Assembly: GCA_033980235.1 (NCBI GenBank)
Contig: CM067070.1
Coordinates: 11,168,046 to 11,232,045 of the forward strand
From: Diadema setosum
Lineage: Eukaryota; Echinodermata; Echinoidea; Diadematoida; Diadematidae
Direction: 5' to 3'
Length of the DNA stretch: 64,000 nucleotides
The translations under genes were made by a program, and so were the position numbers. Within the stretch, counting starts at the first letter, position 1. Each line of letters opens with the position of its first letter. Positions 1-10,682 of this stretch are shown piece by piece. The notes beneath the pieces were generated by a model, which did not search any database, had not been told where the DNA came from, and was given only the letters and a program-made list of their open reading frames with translations.

Positions 1-1862
1 TCTCTTCAGAATTATGAACTAAAACGCAGGATTTCCGGGGGATCAGTGAGAAAAGGAGTGGAAGGGGATGGGAGGGTGGTCTTGCTTCTTCACTTCACCT
101 GCAGCATATCCAGCCACCCACTCCCCTCATATTCAGCAGACTTCCCTTGGTCTCTGTATTTCATAATAATCACGGAGGACACGGATGGTGGGAATGCATA
201 ACTACATTGGAAGCTTGTACTTGTTTTGCGCTTTTCATTAGGTAAATAGCTCAAAGGTGTCTGATACTGGCTAGCGCGATCCCGATCGACAAAGTTAAAC
301 ATCATTACATTCTTTCTGGACGGGTATATAAAATAGATATAGATTGTTTTTAATCAGGACGTTGTTTATATCATCACCTCGGGATCTTTACTCTACGCTA
401 TTTCCCTCATATATATAAAAAAAAAAGTTCCTTCTGCACTCCCTCTCTCAAGCTCCGTGAGCACATGTGAACGTATAAACTGACGAAAGTTATAACCACT
501 AACGGCTGGACAACGCAGGTATTTTGGATAATAAATTTATCAAACCTACAAACCTTCTTCTGGGTGTGAAACTGGATAAAGATTTTCGTAAAGATTTTCG
601 TATAGATACCAATTCAGAAAACACACTGAATTTAAGCTGCTGTAAATGGCCAGCGCAATTGTTCTGATGATGAGCTGCGGCCGAATATGAAGACAGAAGC
701 CAGCGAGAGAGGAATTACATACCCGAACTGACGATAAAATATGCAAGAAAAAGCCTACTTAAACGTTGGCGAGACAGAGTGCAGGGTCTAGTGTAAATTG
801 ATGTCTTGTCTGGACTCAAACCAAGCCGCTTGATCATTGCTTGACAAATAGTGCCTCAAATCGGCATCCGGCAAGACCTCGGAGGTTTGTTATTTGGCCG
901 GGAGGCGCGAAATTATACGCGCGCGATTAGTTATGATTTCCGATTACTTCGCTTTCGTTCGATCACTGTAATCGTCGAGATATTTCGCTAGAGTGTAGCC
1001 TGACTCCAGGTCGTTTAGTGTTTATGCCTCCTATAAGCTGCATATGTATTTGAATAAATAAGAAACTGTATTTCCCGCTGTCGTCATTGCAATAATTACT
1101 CGATATTAAATCTTCCGTCAACAATCTATGACTCCACAATTGATTTTTGACGATTAAATATACATTTAAATATGTCTTTAAACATGTAAAAACACGTCGA
1201 AATACAGGGAACGTAAGATATGGTTAACCACAATACCCTGAAGTTTTAACCTCTACCCTGATACACTCGGAAGGTTCTCGAGGTAAAATAAATATTGTAA
1301 TAAGACGTTAAAGACACTCTTTCAAAGGAATGGCATAGTAGTGGTTGAGGTAAGAATTCACCTTTTAACTTTTCACGAGATATTTAGAAGCCACGATATC
1401 AAATACTCAAAAATCGGCTTTGAAATGGTTGATATATCCAAAAGCAAAATAACAGAAATTGATCCTGATAAAAGGTGTGTCCCATTTGTTTTTATTAGGA
1501 TTGCCTTGTTTTGAATATCTCAGCCGATTCAAAACCAATTTTCATAAAAAACAACAACTTTGAATTCCTCGTGGAATAACTTATACAATGTTATATGCTT
1601 ACTCGTATTTCGTAAAAAGGTTTCTCATTATCTAAAAAAGAAAAGCATCATCAGAAAATGTTGGAAACCTCAAACCCCATCTCAAAGGAATCTATACCAA
1701 CCCTTTAACGTAGCAGATTCTCGACTTCATACACAATCGGACTCTGCAGGCTGGACAGTACTGTATGCAATGTTCAAAATACAATACATAAAGAAAAAAA
1801 AAACAGAATACAAAAGCGTTTGACTGTGATTACAAAGAGATCCCGGACGCATTAGCACCATC

Positions 1863-1902
1863 CCGTAAACAGTTTGTTTACAGTAAACTAAACTGTTTAT
1901 GG
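1863..1902. repeat. 40-bp near-perfect palindrome
   Basis: The outer arms read CCGTAAACAGTTT and, inverted, CCATAAACAGTTT. The centre GTTTACAGTAAAC is itself palindromic. No function is evident. Confidence 0.6.
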
Positions 1903-2396
1903 AAATTTTCGAGTATAGTATTTTCGGTTACTGCCATTTGAAGGATTTAATATTGATTTCGAGCTCCAATTTCTTTGAAATCGCCATGTTGACACTATAA
2001 TTTTATATGTGAGAATATGGTGATACGCAGAGCAAATCTTTCACATCGCATGAGAACTTTGGTGAACAATGTATCTATCCTGGTACACGTTTGGATGTCT
2101 AGAGACGGTGTAAGAGTAGACAATTGGGATGCTGTAGAATTGTCAGATTATGTTCTATAATGCATAACGCTCCTTTTTCATACGTTTACCTTGTGATCTC
2201 ATATTACGGACCACTTAAAGAAAAGCTTTCTTGCTAACATCGCAATGGATGGCAGGAAAATCTCTTCTTACAATGACGATTGATTAATCTTTTAGAATTT
2301 CAATATCCCAGAGTGTTCCACTTTTTTCGCTAAGGTCGATTATTTTGTTTCCTTTTCTATTCTTTTGATTTTTTTTTTGTGCTGCAAACGGCTTTG

Positions 2397-2460
2397 TTTC
2401 TCTCTCTCTCTCTCCCTCTCTCTCTCCCTCTCTCTATCTCTCCCTCTCTCTCTCTCTCTA
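2397..2460. repeat. (CT)n microsatellite
   Basis: About 60 bp of CT dinucleotides interrupted by CCT and CTAT. Confidence 0.95.
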
Positions 2461-3160
2461 TGTCCGAGAAATAGAAAGCACTCAAACTTCTGATTTACAG
2501 TAAAGTGATACCACTAAATGCTTCCCAAGAAAACAAGATGCGACGATGGTCTCCTTGCGACAAAAGTGAAACATCCATCTAAAAGTGAAGACTGGCAGAT
2601 TACTTTCATCCTGTTATCCGATCCCATACGGTTAGCCGATATATTTCCTTTTTTTTCACATTTTCAATCAATCTGTAAGAGACACTTGCGAATAGAGAAA
2701 GAGAAATTGTAGGTACTGAAGTGAAATACGGACCGAAAGCTTCCCTGGACCAATCCCTCAAAAATCCTCAAGGGATCTAAACTGATACAGGGCCAAAATG
2801 ATATAGAGCTAACGTCAAAATTCAAGTAACACGAACAAAGCATTATACTTTCAATCTGATACCGTTGGAGGTAGGTAGCGATTGCTATGATAACTGTGAT
2901 AACGGTTGTATCAGTGGTGGAAGCGCTCTGGCAGCAGCAAAGGTAGATGTTGTTGAATAAAGGTGAAAGTAGAAAAATCGGAAGAATCCAGCAGCCGTTA
3001 TAGTGCATGGATGAAGAAGCAGTAGAACCACCAGTAGCAGCCAGCAATATTAGATGCACACCAGCGACATGTCATGTCATGCTGTTCCTTGCTTTCTTCC
3101 ATCACTGTGCATCAGTCTCAGATATACACCATAATCGTCGTCGTGTAGGCCTACATGATC

Positions 3161-3318
3161 AGCGAGCTTTAGATATGCGACGGGAACATTAAGACGACGC
3201 AGCCTCCCGGGGTTGGACAATAGAAAAAGCTATCTCGCGCATTATTATGCAGAACATTTTTTTTTTTGTGCCTAATTAGCGTCGTCTTAGCGTTCGCGTC
3301 GCATATCTAAAGCTCGCT
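3161..3318. repeat. Foldback (inverted repeat) element, 40-bp arms
   Basis: The left arm 3161-3200 (AGCGAGCTTTAGATATGCGA...) is inverted at 3279-3318 with about three mismatches over 40 bp. A 78-bp spacer holds a poly-T run. The transcript would fold into a strong hairpin. It resembles a small MITE or a foldback remnant; no clear target duplication is visible. Confidence 0.75.
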
Positions 3319-4548
3319 AATGCGTTGATTTAGTTAGGTCCATGTTGATACTTCTTTTTCCTCCTCGAGCGCGGCGAGCATGAACATGTAGATGTAAATA
3401 AAGATCGACCATATATCGTTGTAATTGATGAAGACAGGTCGAAGGCAAGTGGGAGGACAGAGGATGGGACAGGGATGAAGACAGTGATGTATCAATTTGA
3501 AGCTGAGAGTATTAATTACCCAGCTCAATCTCTCCTCTATCTTATGGTGTCTGCTGTCTGAGCGGGAGCATTAAATACCGGGAGACACTCGACTGCGTTC
3601 CTCAGGGAGGCGGGATGTAACACTGCGACGGTGAGCGTGGAAAGCAGGTGCAGCTTCTATCTCTATTAGAGATCATTCATTAAGACACTGGGAACAGGTG
3701 TCTTCTACTGATGGTTTAGCTTAGATTCAAGCCGCAGACACTTTTTTACGTTTATATCGTCAGAGTGTTTAAGTTTGACGATGCGGACCAAATGCGTTAG
3801 AATCCGGTTTGTTATCTTTAAAGTTGTCGGTGTGTGTTTATCTTCCTGCTTACGCCATAACGAAATATTTTCCAAATTTGCAGAAATACACAAAAAGAAA
3901 AATATCAAAATCAAACCAATTGTCCACTGAATATCACTCTGTAGTAAATCAAACAGTATCGGAAATGACCAGTCACAAAACTATTACCGGAAACAAAATA
4001 CTACTATTCGCTCATATCAATTTTGATGACACTTGCTTTGTTGTTGTTGTTTTTCCTGAAAGAAATGAGGTCTGAGAAACAAACAAACATCATTTTTATT
4101 CATATTGTTCTATCGCCTCTTTGCTGTCGTCCTTTAACCACGGAGGGTATCCATATCCAACTTTTCGACCTATCCTTTCCGCCGTTTGCCCGTTTTACAG
4201 ACAGACAACTGACATTTGCATCAAATCTGAATTTCATGAACCGTAGTGACACAAATTCAACCACCACCTATCGATTCTGTAGTTTGGAAGAAACTCTCGT
4301 TTAGATTTCGATTGTGTGGTCATGTTCTCCGCATCACCCCATCCTGCCCCCTCCCCCTCCCTAGAGCTCCTATCCCGCAAAGCAGGGTGAAAATGACAGG
4401 AGCATTTTATTTGGTGGCGGAGAGGGTGTCCGAAAGGGGTGTTGAGAATGGAAGAAAGGGCTTGGGTGGAGTACACATACGCACTTCCCTCCAGTTATTT
4501 AACCCCTCGGGTGCATAACGTTAAATGTTGTTCCCTTCACACGGACCC

Positions 4549-4565
4549 GGGGGGGGGGGGGGGGG
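4549..4565 (+). repeat. 17-nt poly-G run
   Basis: Uninterrupted G tract following ACGGACCC. It is one of many G/C homopolymers of 10 or more in this window. Confidence 0.95.
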
Positions 4566-5888
4566 AGGTGAGCAACATTTCGTGTGCGTGTCTCTCTCGG
4601 GAATGCGTAATTCAATTAGAGACATGGAGTAGTCCTACGTCTGTACGTAAGGAATCTCCTCTGCAAAGCTTAAAGTGTTATATATCTCTAATTATGTATA
4701 TGAAGACAACATGTGAGGACATTTGAATTACATGATGAAATTATACTGGTGCATCCCTTACGATTTTTTTTTCCAAAAGGAAAAAAAAAATGAATACGCA
4801 TTTCATGTTGTAAAGTGATCGCATTATTGTCACAATACCGTATAAATGAGTTGATCGGTTTCATTCGAAACTTTCATTTTTTGTTTTGTTTTTAATGTAA
4901 ACTTGTTTTGGGGTTTGAGAATTTATTACACATGAGAGACAATTAAAGATGTATAACCCAGTGTAAGTTAGGATTAGTGAATTCCCTTCACTCAAAGGAT
5001 TAAAGGTGAACAGCATACGTTCCATGACATTGCTATAAATCACACTTAGTCACGCTGGGGCAATAAAAGGGCTTCACGTGCTTTGAAAAACTAACTAGTA
5101 TCAAAGACTTTGGATATGATACGTGTAATAAATCAGAATGTACTTTTGATGTTGACTCCAATTATCCAAGTTCAGTTACTTTGATAAGAATCCATTACGT
5201 CACGAATGGAAATTAAGGTGTAAACGTTCGACTATGCGCAAATGAAGTGCACCGTGAGGGTGTGGAGTTTAGTGAAAAACATCTTCTAATTACTATAAGT
5301 CTCACGGGATTACGCAAAATGTTCCTTCAAGTAAAATATTTTCCGTAAAACAACATGAACTGTATTAATACATCTCCTTGAAATGTAGGCACATCTCTAT
5401 TATAAATAAGCGCCGAAACTACAAAAATATACCCCATTGAGGCAGTTCATAAGCAGGTGCCTACATTAAACTAACCGTGTGTATGATCTTTCATTTTTCT
5501 CTCCCTTTAACGAACGAGGAATGTTCACATTGCGCTTAAATGACGTTAATTCTTCATATTCTAAGGTCAGTAGGGTCCACATATGTATGTTCATGTATGT
5601 GGCCACATGGGAGACTAGCTCTCGCAAAAGTGTTCTATCCCACTTTAATCATGCATAAACAATACCAGCTCTCTCCTCCTCCTCTTCTTCTTCCTCCTCC
5701 TCCTAGCTCCTACTCTTCAGCACTTTCTCTCCCCTTTCTTTCGTTTTGCTTTCTGTCATTCATATCCTGTGTACAATATAGGTTACGCATAACGTATAAA
5801 ATTCACATTTCATTGTAGCTGAATTTGCTTTCTATTGTTTTAACAATAATGTATGATCGAACAATATACAACTTTTTGTTTGTTGTGT

Positions 5889-5892
5889 GATG
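5889..5892. repeat. Target-site duplication, left copy (GATG)
   Basis: GATG directly precedes the TGTCAC start of the 5' LTR and recurs at 11819-11822 directly after the 3' LTR. This fixes both ends of the element. Confidence 0.85.
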
Positions 5893-6351
5893 TGTCACAA
5901 ATGTACACACAAGTAGTTATGTACATGTATCAAGGCTGTATGCATGGTTGTTTAATGTGTATGTATACAGGTAGACCAGATTAATGGAGAACATTCTATA
6001 TGATATTAGATATAGTACATACAGGCTGACCAGATCAGTGGAGAATTTTCTATGTGGTATACAATGTAGCTACAGTACATGTATGCATGTGACAGGAAAT
6101 ACATTATACAGTAGCTCACTCAATCTAGAATGATTTCACCCATTCCAGAAAATTCTGGGAAGTGCTGGCTAAGTGAGGCACTGCCCTTGTAGCCCAATGT
6201 GATTGGTAGTTAATTTTGGCAATGATGTTATGCACATATTAGGCAGTGAGTCATCCAGGATTCCTGGAATTTGGACTTGCTAGTATGTTCAGGTATGTGG
6301 CCCCAGGTTGGAGAAAATTACAGAATGTACTAGAAAGGGGTGAATGGATAG

Positions 6352-6359
6352 TATATAAG
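6352..6359 (+). promoter_or_regulatory. LTR TATA box (TATATAAG)
   Basis: TATATAAG sits about 460 bp into the LTR, a plausible U3/R boundary position. It is conserved at 11142-11149 in the 3' LTR. Transcription would start about 25-30 bp downstream. Confidence 0.6.
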
Positions 6360-6957
6360 CTGGAGAAATTCTGCAGTAGGCAGAGTACCCAACACCTCTG
6401 CTCTGAGAGTTAAGTCACTTCTGGCTCTGAAGCGACTTGTTATAGTCAGTCCTGTGTTACCTGCTGACCTGCTATACAAACTGTGTTTGTGGAGATAAGG
6501 CCTGGGAGACATTTTTGCCTGCAGAGAATTGATTTGCCTACATTGGAGATAGACTCCATATTTTAGTGTCAACGGACATTATTACGGCAAAGCTGTGACG
6601 GGCTGGATTCCTTGCTGGATATTATAAAGGGAATCATCATTCAACGCATCAACTGGACGTGGTCGTCATAACGTTTGGATTCTGCACGTTTTGCTGTGGA
6701 CACATAACTTGGATTTTACCCCGGATCTATACCTTGGACTATCGTAACCTGCACCTCTGGATTTACGTCGAAGGTATCATTCATCGGTGCATCGTGGATC
6801 ATTCCTTTGTGCATCGAGCGTCGTATTTGGACATTTCCAGGGATATTGCATGTACTAAGTGTAAGTGATTTCATTACTGATTTGTAACTGTTTCTGTTGA
6901 TCATTATTGTACTGATGTGAAAACTGATTGCGAGTCTGTACCCACAATATCACTGTT

Positions 6958-6963
6958 AATAAA
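6958..6963 (+). terminator. LTR polyadenylation signal (AATAAA)
   Basis: AATAAA about 65 bp before the LTR end. The active copy would be the one in the 3' LTR at 11748-11753. Confidence 0.55.
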
Positions 6964-7032
6964 CCGCCTGAACATTAGTTGATTGTTTCTTTTGTGCGAT
7001 CATTCTCAGGGTGATTGTGGTCGTAACAAAAT

Positions 7033-7052
7033 TGGGGGCTTGTGTCCGAGAA
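7033..7052 (+). promoter_or_regulatory. Primer-binding site, tRNA-Pro-like
   Basis: Four bases after the 5' LTR, TGGGGGCT matches the complement of a tRNA-Pro 3' end, as used by several retroelements. The following TGTGTCCGAG matches the rest of that complement only if two extra bases are allowed. Priming by tRNA-Pro is therefore inferred, not certain. Confidence 0.55.
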
Positions 7053-7169
7053 GTGAATTTAAAGCCAAAACTTAGAATTTGGAACGTTCCGGAATCCAGA
7101 ATATTGGTACAGACAAAATACCAGTTGAGTTGATTGTTCAATTGTACATTGTGTGTAATACATGTGACA

Positions 7170-10100
7170 ATGTCAATCAGTACAATGGATGTTCAGGCAT
7201 TTGTTCAGAGGACAGATTTGTCCCTCAAAGATTTGCAAAGGTTACGCAAATGTGATTTGACTGCTATTGCACAGCATTTGAATGTTGATGTTCCACAAGG
7301 TGTAAGAAAGGCAGAGATTCTTGACTTGGTAGCTGGTCACATGGAGCTCAAAGAAGAAATTGACACTCTAGCTCAAGCTCAAATTTCTGATCAAACACGG
7401 CTTGAGCTTGCTAAATTGGAAATCAAGGAGAGAGAAAAAGCAAGGGAACTAGAACCGGAGAAAGAGAAGATGAGATTAGAAATGGAAATGAAGGAAAGGG
7501 AAAGGGCTAGAGAAATAGAAAGAGAGCAAAGATCTAAAGAAATGGAAATGGAAACGCAGAAACTTGAAATGGAGCACCAAATAAAATTGCGTGAGATTGA
7601 ATTGGCTCATGCACAGATCGTTGAAAATCGTGAAAGGGCTCCCCCTGAATTTGATTTGGCAAAGAACATTCGTTTGGTGCCAAAGTTTGAAGAAAACAGA
7701 GTTGATGCATATTTTGTGTCATTTGAGAAGGTGGCTAACAGTTTGAACTGGCCACAGGAATTTTGGCCCTTGCTCCTTCAAAGTGTGTTTGTCGGCAAAG
7801 CAGCTGATGTGTACTCATCTCTCTCTGAAGAGCAATCACGTGACTATGCTACAGTCAAGAAGGCAGTGTTGAATGCTTATGAGTTGGTGCCAGAGGCGTA
7901 CAGACATAAGTTCAGAAATTCGTACCGCAAACCAGGCCAGACACATGTTGAGTTTGCTCGTGAAAAAGAAATGATGTTTGATAGGTGGTACAGATCCCTG
8001 AAAGTGGATCAGGATTTTGATAACCTACGTGAGGTTGTTCTCTTGGAAGAATTCAAAAAGAGTGTTGCTTTCAGTGTGAGGTTGCATCTGGAAGATCACA
8101 AAGTGGCAAGTTTGCATAAAGCAGCCTTTATGGCTGATGAGTATGAGCTAACTCACAGACATGAAAACAGACCACCTTTCAGAAATTTATCTGGAAATAG
8201 GAGAGACAAAAATCAGTCGAGCAACCAACAGAATGCTGGTTCAGGAATGCTGTCTGCACCACAGCCTCAATCTGACAAAGGGTCCAGTACAAGTGCAAAT
8301 GTCATCAGATGTTTTCATTGTCACAAGAAAGGGCACATAAAGTCGCAATGTTGGAAGTTGCAAAATGGTGCAACGAAGGAGGTGGGATTTGTCATGTCAA
8401 AAAGTGTCCTACCCGAAAACAGTGTCCCGTTCAGTGAAACACAGGCCATTGAAAGTCGATCTCCCAAATTCAAAGATAGGACTAAGCAGGTAGATGAGAG
8501 CTATCTTAGCTTTTTGTTTGATGGTGAGGTGACCCCATGTGCTTCTGGTGAGGCAGGTAAGCCAGTAGTCATCCTGCGGGATACGGGGGCCTCTCAGTCG
8601 TTGATGGTGGATGGTGGTATGACTTTTCCACCAGCTAGTGCAGTTAATGCAAAAGTCTTGATTCAGACTGTTGATGGCAGTTACATGTCAGTACCACTGT
8701 ATAGAGTGGATTTGAAGTGTGACCTAGTTTCTGGTCCTGTCACTGTTGGAGTTGTTCCTGAGTTGCCCATGGTAGGCATTGACTTCCTGTTGGGGAATGA
8801 CTTGGCTGGGGACAAGGTGGTTGCGTCTCCAGTTGTTTCGGATAAACCAGTGGTGGTTGCTGAAACTGAGCAGTTGCAGGAGGAGTTTCCTGGGATTTTC
8901 CCAGATTGTGTTGTGACTAGGTCTCAGGCTCGTAGAGCTGTTCAAGATGATGCGGATTCTGTTGATGTGGAGGAGAATTCCGGTGTTTGGTTGGCAGAAA
9001 CCTTTTTCAAGGATTTGAATGATGGGGTTGCTGTATTAGGCGCCGAGGCTAACAGTGATGGGCTGTTTAGCAAGTCTTCCTTGGTTGAAGCACAGCAGGC
9101 AGACTCTGAGTTGAAAGGCTTGTCTCAGACGGCGTGTTTTGAGGCTGAGGCTGAAAAGGTCCCTGAGTGCTATTATGTCAAAGATGGCATTTTGATGAGG
9201 AAGTGGAGACCTCCCCATAGGCCAGCTGATGAGGACTGGACGGTGGTCCGTCAAGTTGTTGTCCCTCCCTGTTACCGCGGTGAGATCTTGAGGATTGCTC
9301 ACGAGTTACCTGTTGGCGGCCATTTAGGCGTCAGAAAGACAAAGGATCGGATCATGAGGCATTTCTATTGGCCAGGGTTGAATGTGGATGTGGCTGAGTT
9401 CTGTAAGACTTGTCACACATGTCAGGTGGCTGGTAAACCACAGCATTCAGTGAAGCCGGCACCATTGATTCCGATACCTGCATTTGAAGAACCATTCAGT
9501 CGGGTTCTAGTTGACTGTGTTGGACCTTTGCCTAGGACTAGGTCGGGTCATAAGTACCTCTTGACAATCATGGATATGTCTACACGGTTTCCAGAGGCTA
9601 TCCCATTGCGAAATATCACTGCTAAGACTGTGGTAGATGCTCTAGTGCAGTTTTTCACTAGGTATGGGTTGTCCAAGGAAGTGCAGTCTGACCAAGGGTC
9701 AAATTTCATGTCAGGCATATTTCAAGAGGTGATGTATCGTTTGGGTGTGAAGCAGCTGAAGTCGCCAGCTTATCATCCCCAATCCCAAGGTGCGTTGGAG
9801 CGCTACCACCAGACCCTAAAGACAATGATTAGGGCATTTTGTGAGGAGTATCCCGAGGATTGGGATAAGGGCATCCCTTTCCTGCTGTTCGCCACGAGGG
9901 ACTCCCCAAATGAGTCGACGGGTTTCAGCCCATTTGAGTTGGTGTACGGTCATGAAGTTAGGGGCCCACTGAAGCTCATCAAAGAGAAATTCATGACTGA
10001 GGATGATGAGGTCCACCTACTTGACTATGTGTCAAAGTTTCGTGAAAGGCTTTCAAAGGCTTGTGAGGTAGCTAGGGAACACTTGAAAGTGTCACAAGAC

Positions 10101-10349
10101 TCTATGAAGAGAAAGGCAGACAAAAATGCCAAAGCTCGAACCTTCAAACCAGGTGACAAAGTTCTTGTACTGCTGCCCATACAAGGTGAACCACTGAAAG
10201 CCAAGTTCAGTGGACCATACTGTGTCAAAAAGAAACTCAATGATGTGAACTATGTGATCAGTACACCAGACAGGAGCACAGATCAGAGAATGTGTCATGT
10301 CAACATGTTGAAAGAGTGCTATGACAGAAGGTCAGTTGGTGTGACATAG
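7170..10349 (+). CDS. Gag-protease-integrase polyprotein of a Gmr1-like retrotransposon (no RT/RNase H)
   Basis: Intact 1059-residue ORF starting at ATG 7170; ATG 7185 (ACAATGG) has the stronger start context and is the alternative. Seen in order: a SAP-like N-terminal helix pair (about 16-58); a long Glu/Lys/Arg-rich coiled coil (about 60-150); a gag/capsid region with SCAN-like helices (about 160-330); one CCHC zinc knuckle (C381, C384, H389, C394); an aspartic protease with active-site DTG at 471-473; a linker; then integrase. Integrase shows an HHCC zinc site (H711, H718, C745, C748), a DD35E triad (D782, D841, E877) and a C-terminal GPY module near 1015. No chromodomain follows. Known of the family: Gmr1-like elements place integrase before RT, unlike ordinary gypsy elements. 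The ORF stops right after integrase and 333 bp of non-coding sequence leads to the 3' LTR. Gag would form particles, protease cut the polyprotein and integrase insert cDNA in the nucleus, but cDNA synthesis must come from another element. Confidence 0.93.
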   Translation: MSISTMDVQAFVQRTDLSLKDLQRLRKCDLTAIAQHLNVDVPQGVRKAEILDLVAGHMELKEEIDTLAQAQISDQTRLELAKLEIKEREKARELEPEKEKMRLEMEMKERERAREIEREQRSKEMEMETQKLEMEHQIKLREIELAHAQIVENRERAPPEFDLAKNIRLVPKFEENRVDAYFVSFEKVANSLNWPQEFWPLLLQSVFVGKAADVYSSLSEEQSRDYATVKKAVLNAYELVPEAYRHKFRNSYRKPGQTHVEFAREKEMMFDRWYRSLKVDQDFDNLREVVLLEEFKKSVAFSVRLHLEDHKVASLHKAAFMADEYELTHRHENRPPFRNLSGNRRDKNQSSNQQNAGSGMLSAPQPQSDKGSSTSANVIRCFHCHKKGHIKSQCWKLQNGATKEVGFVMSKSVLPENSVPFSETQAIESRSPKFKDRTKQVDESYLSFLFDGEVTPCASGEAGKPVVILRDTGASQSLMVDGGMTFPPASAVNAKVLIQTVDGSYMSVPLYRVDLKCDLVSGPVTVGVVPELPMVGIDFLLGNDLAGDKVVASPVVSDKPVVVAETEQLQEEFPGIFPDCVVTRSQARRAVQDDADSVDVEENSGVWLAETFFKDLNDGVAVLGAEANSDGLFSKSSLVEAQQADSELKGLSQTACFEAEAEKVPECYYVKDGILMRKWRPPHRPADEDWTVVRQVVVPPCYRGEILRIAHELPVGGHLGVRKTKDRIMRHFYWPGLNVDVAEFCKTCHTCQVAGKPQHSVKPAPLIPIPAFEEPFSRVLVDCVGPLPRTRSGHKYLLTIMDMSTRFPEAIPLRNITAKTVVDALVQFFTRYGLSKEVQSDQGSNFMSGIFQEVMYRLGVKQLKSPAYHPQSQGALERYHQTLKTMIRAFCEEYPEDWDKGIPFLLFATRDSPNESTGFSPFELVYGHEVRGPLKLIKEKFMTEDDEVHLLDYVSKFRERLSKACEVAREHLKVSQDSMKRKADKNAKARTFKPGDKVLVLLPIQGEPLKAKFSGPYCVKKKLNDVNYVISTPDRSTDQRMCHVNMLKECYDRRSVGVT

Positions 10350-10682
10350 ATAGTGGATTGCACAGTAGAAGTTAAAGGTGAAAGGTTTTCACCTCACATT
10401 ACACATACAGTGTTTAGCTTATCCATTACTGATGTACCGGTATGCAATTTGAGTTTGACCTGATTGTATAAGTTCTGAAAATTCAAGCAATATCAATGTA
10501 ACTGGTATCCATGAAAAGAGAACATGGAATTAATGAAGCTATTCAAAAGGCATGTGATAGTATGTGATTATTGTTGCTTGACTTGGATTTTACCTCACAT
10601 TCGTTGTAAATAACAATGAGAAATTGTGAAGGTAAAAGAAACCCTTGCTACGGCAAGGCTTTCTTTTTCCCATGGGGGATGG
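10350..10682 (+). other. Non-coding 3' interior with hairpin and polypurine tract
   Basis: From the polyprotein stop to the 3' LTR I see no RT or RNase H motif in any frame. An 11-bp stem hairpin (one mismatch, TACG loop) spans 10638-10663. The G-rich stretch TGGGGGATGG at 10673-10682 abuts the LTR and fits a polypurine tract, the plus-strand primer. Confidence 0.75.
10638..10663 (+). promoter_or_regulatory. RNA hairpin before the polypurine tract
   Basis: GAAACCCTTGC pairs with GCAAGGCTTTC around a TACG loop, with one C-C mismatch. It lies 10 bases upstream of the polypurine tract, where it could affect packaging or plus-strand priming; this role is speculative. Confidence 0.55.

Larger units (their letters stand above)
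1..5892. other. Gene-free stretch left of the LTR element
   Basis: I see no coding region with recognisable domains. The open frames are short (under about 135 codons) and low in information. The stretch holds a CT microsatellite, a small palindrome, a 158-bp foldback and a 17-bp G run, annotated separately. The rest is AT-leaning unique-looking sequence that could be intergenic or intronic. Confidence 0.6.
5893..7028 (+). repeat. 5' long terminal repeat (1136 bp)
   Basis: Begins TGTCACAAATG and ends TCGTAACA, with the TG...CA termini usual for LTRs. It carries a TATA-like box at 6352-6359 and AATAAA at 6958-6963. By inference U3 is about 480 bp, R starts shortly after the TATA box, and polyadenylation falls in the last 70 bp. 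Its copy at 10683 has the same length. The differences I counted include C/T near 5908, G/A near 6342 and two in the GGGAGAC..GCAGAG segment near 6501-6513. Small open frames inside the LTR recur in both copies and look non-coding. Confidence 0.95.

Noticed and set aside
6659..6868. 69-codon frame present identically at 11449-11658
   Set aside because: Both copies lie inside the LTRs, so identity reflects LTR duplication rather than selection on a protein.
7134..7169. Twelve extra N-terminal codons upstream of ATG 7170 in the polyprotein frame
   Set aside because: They start with TTG, not ATG; ATG 7170 or 7185 is the more likely start.
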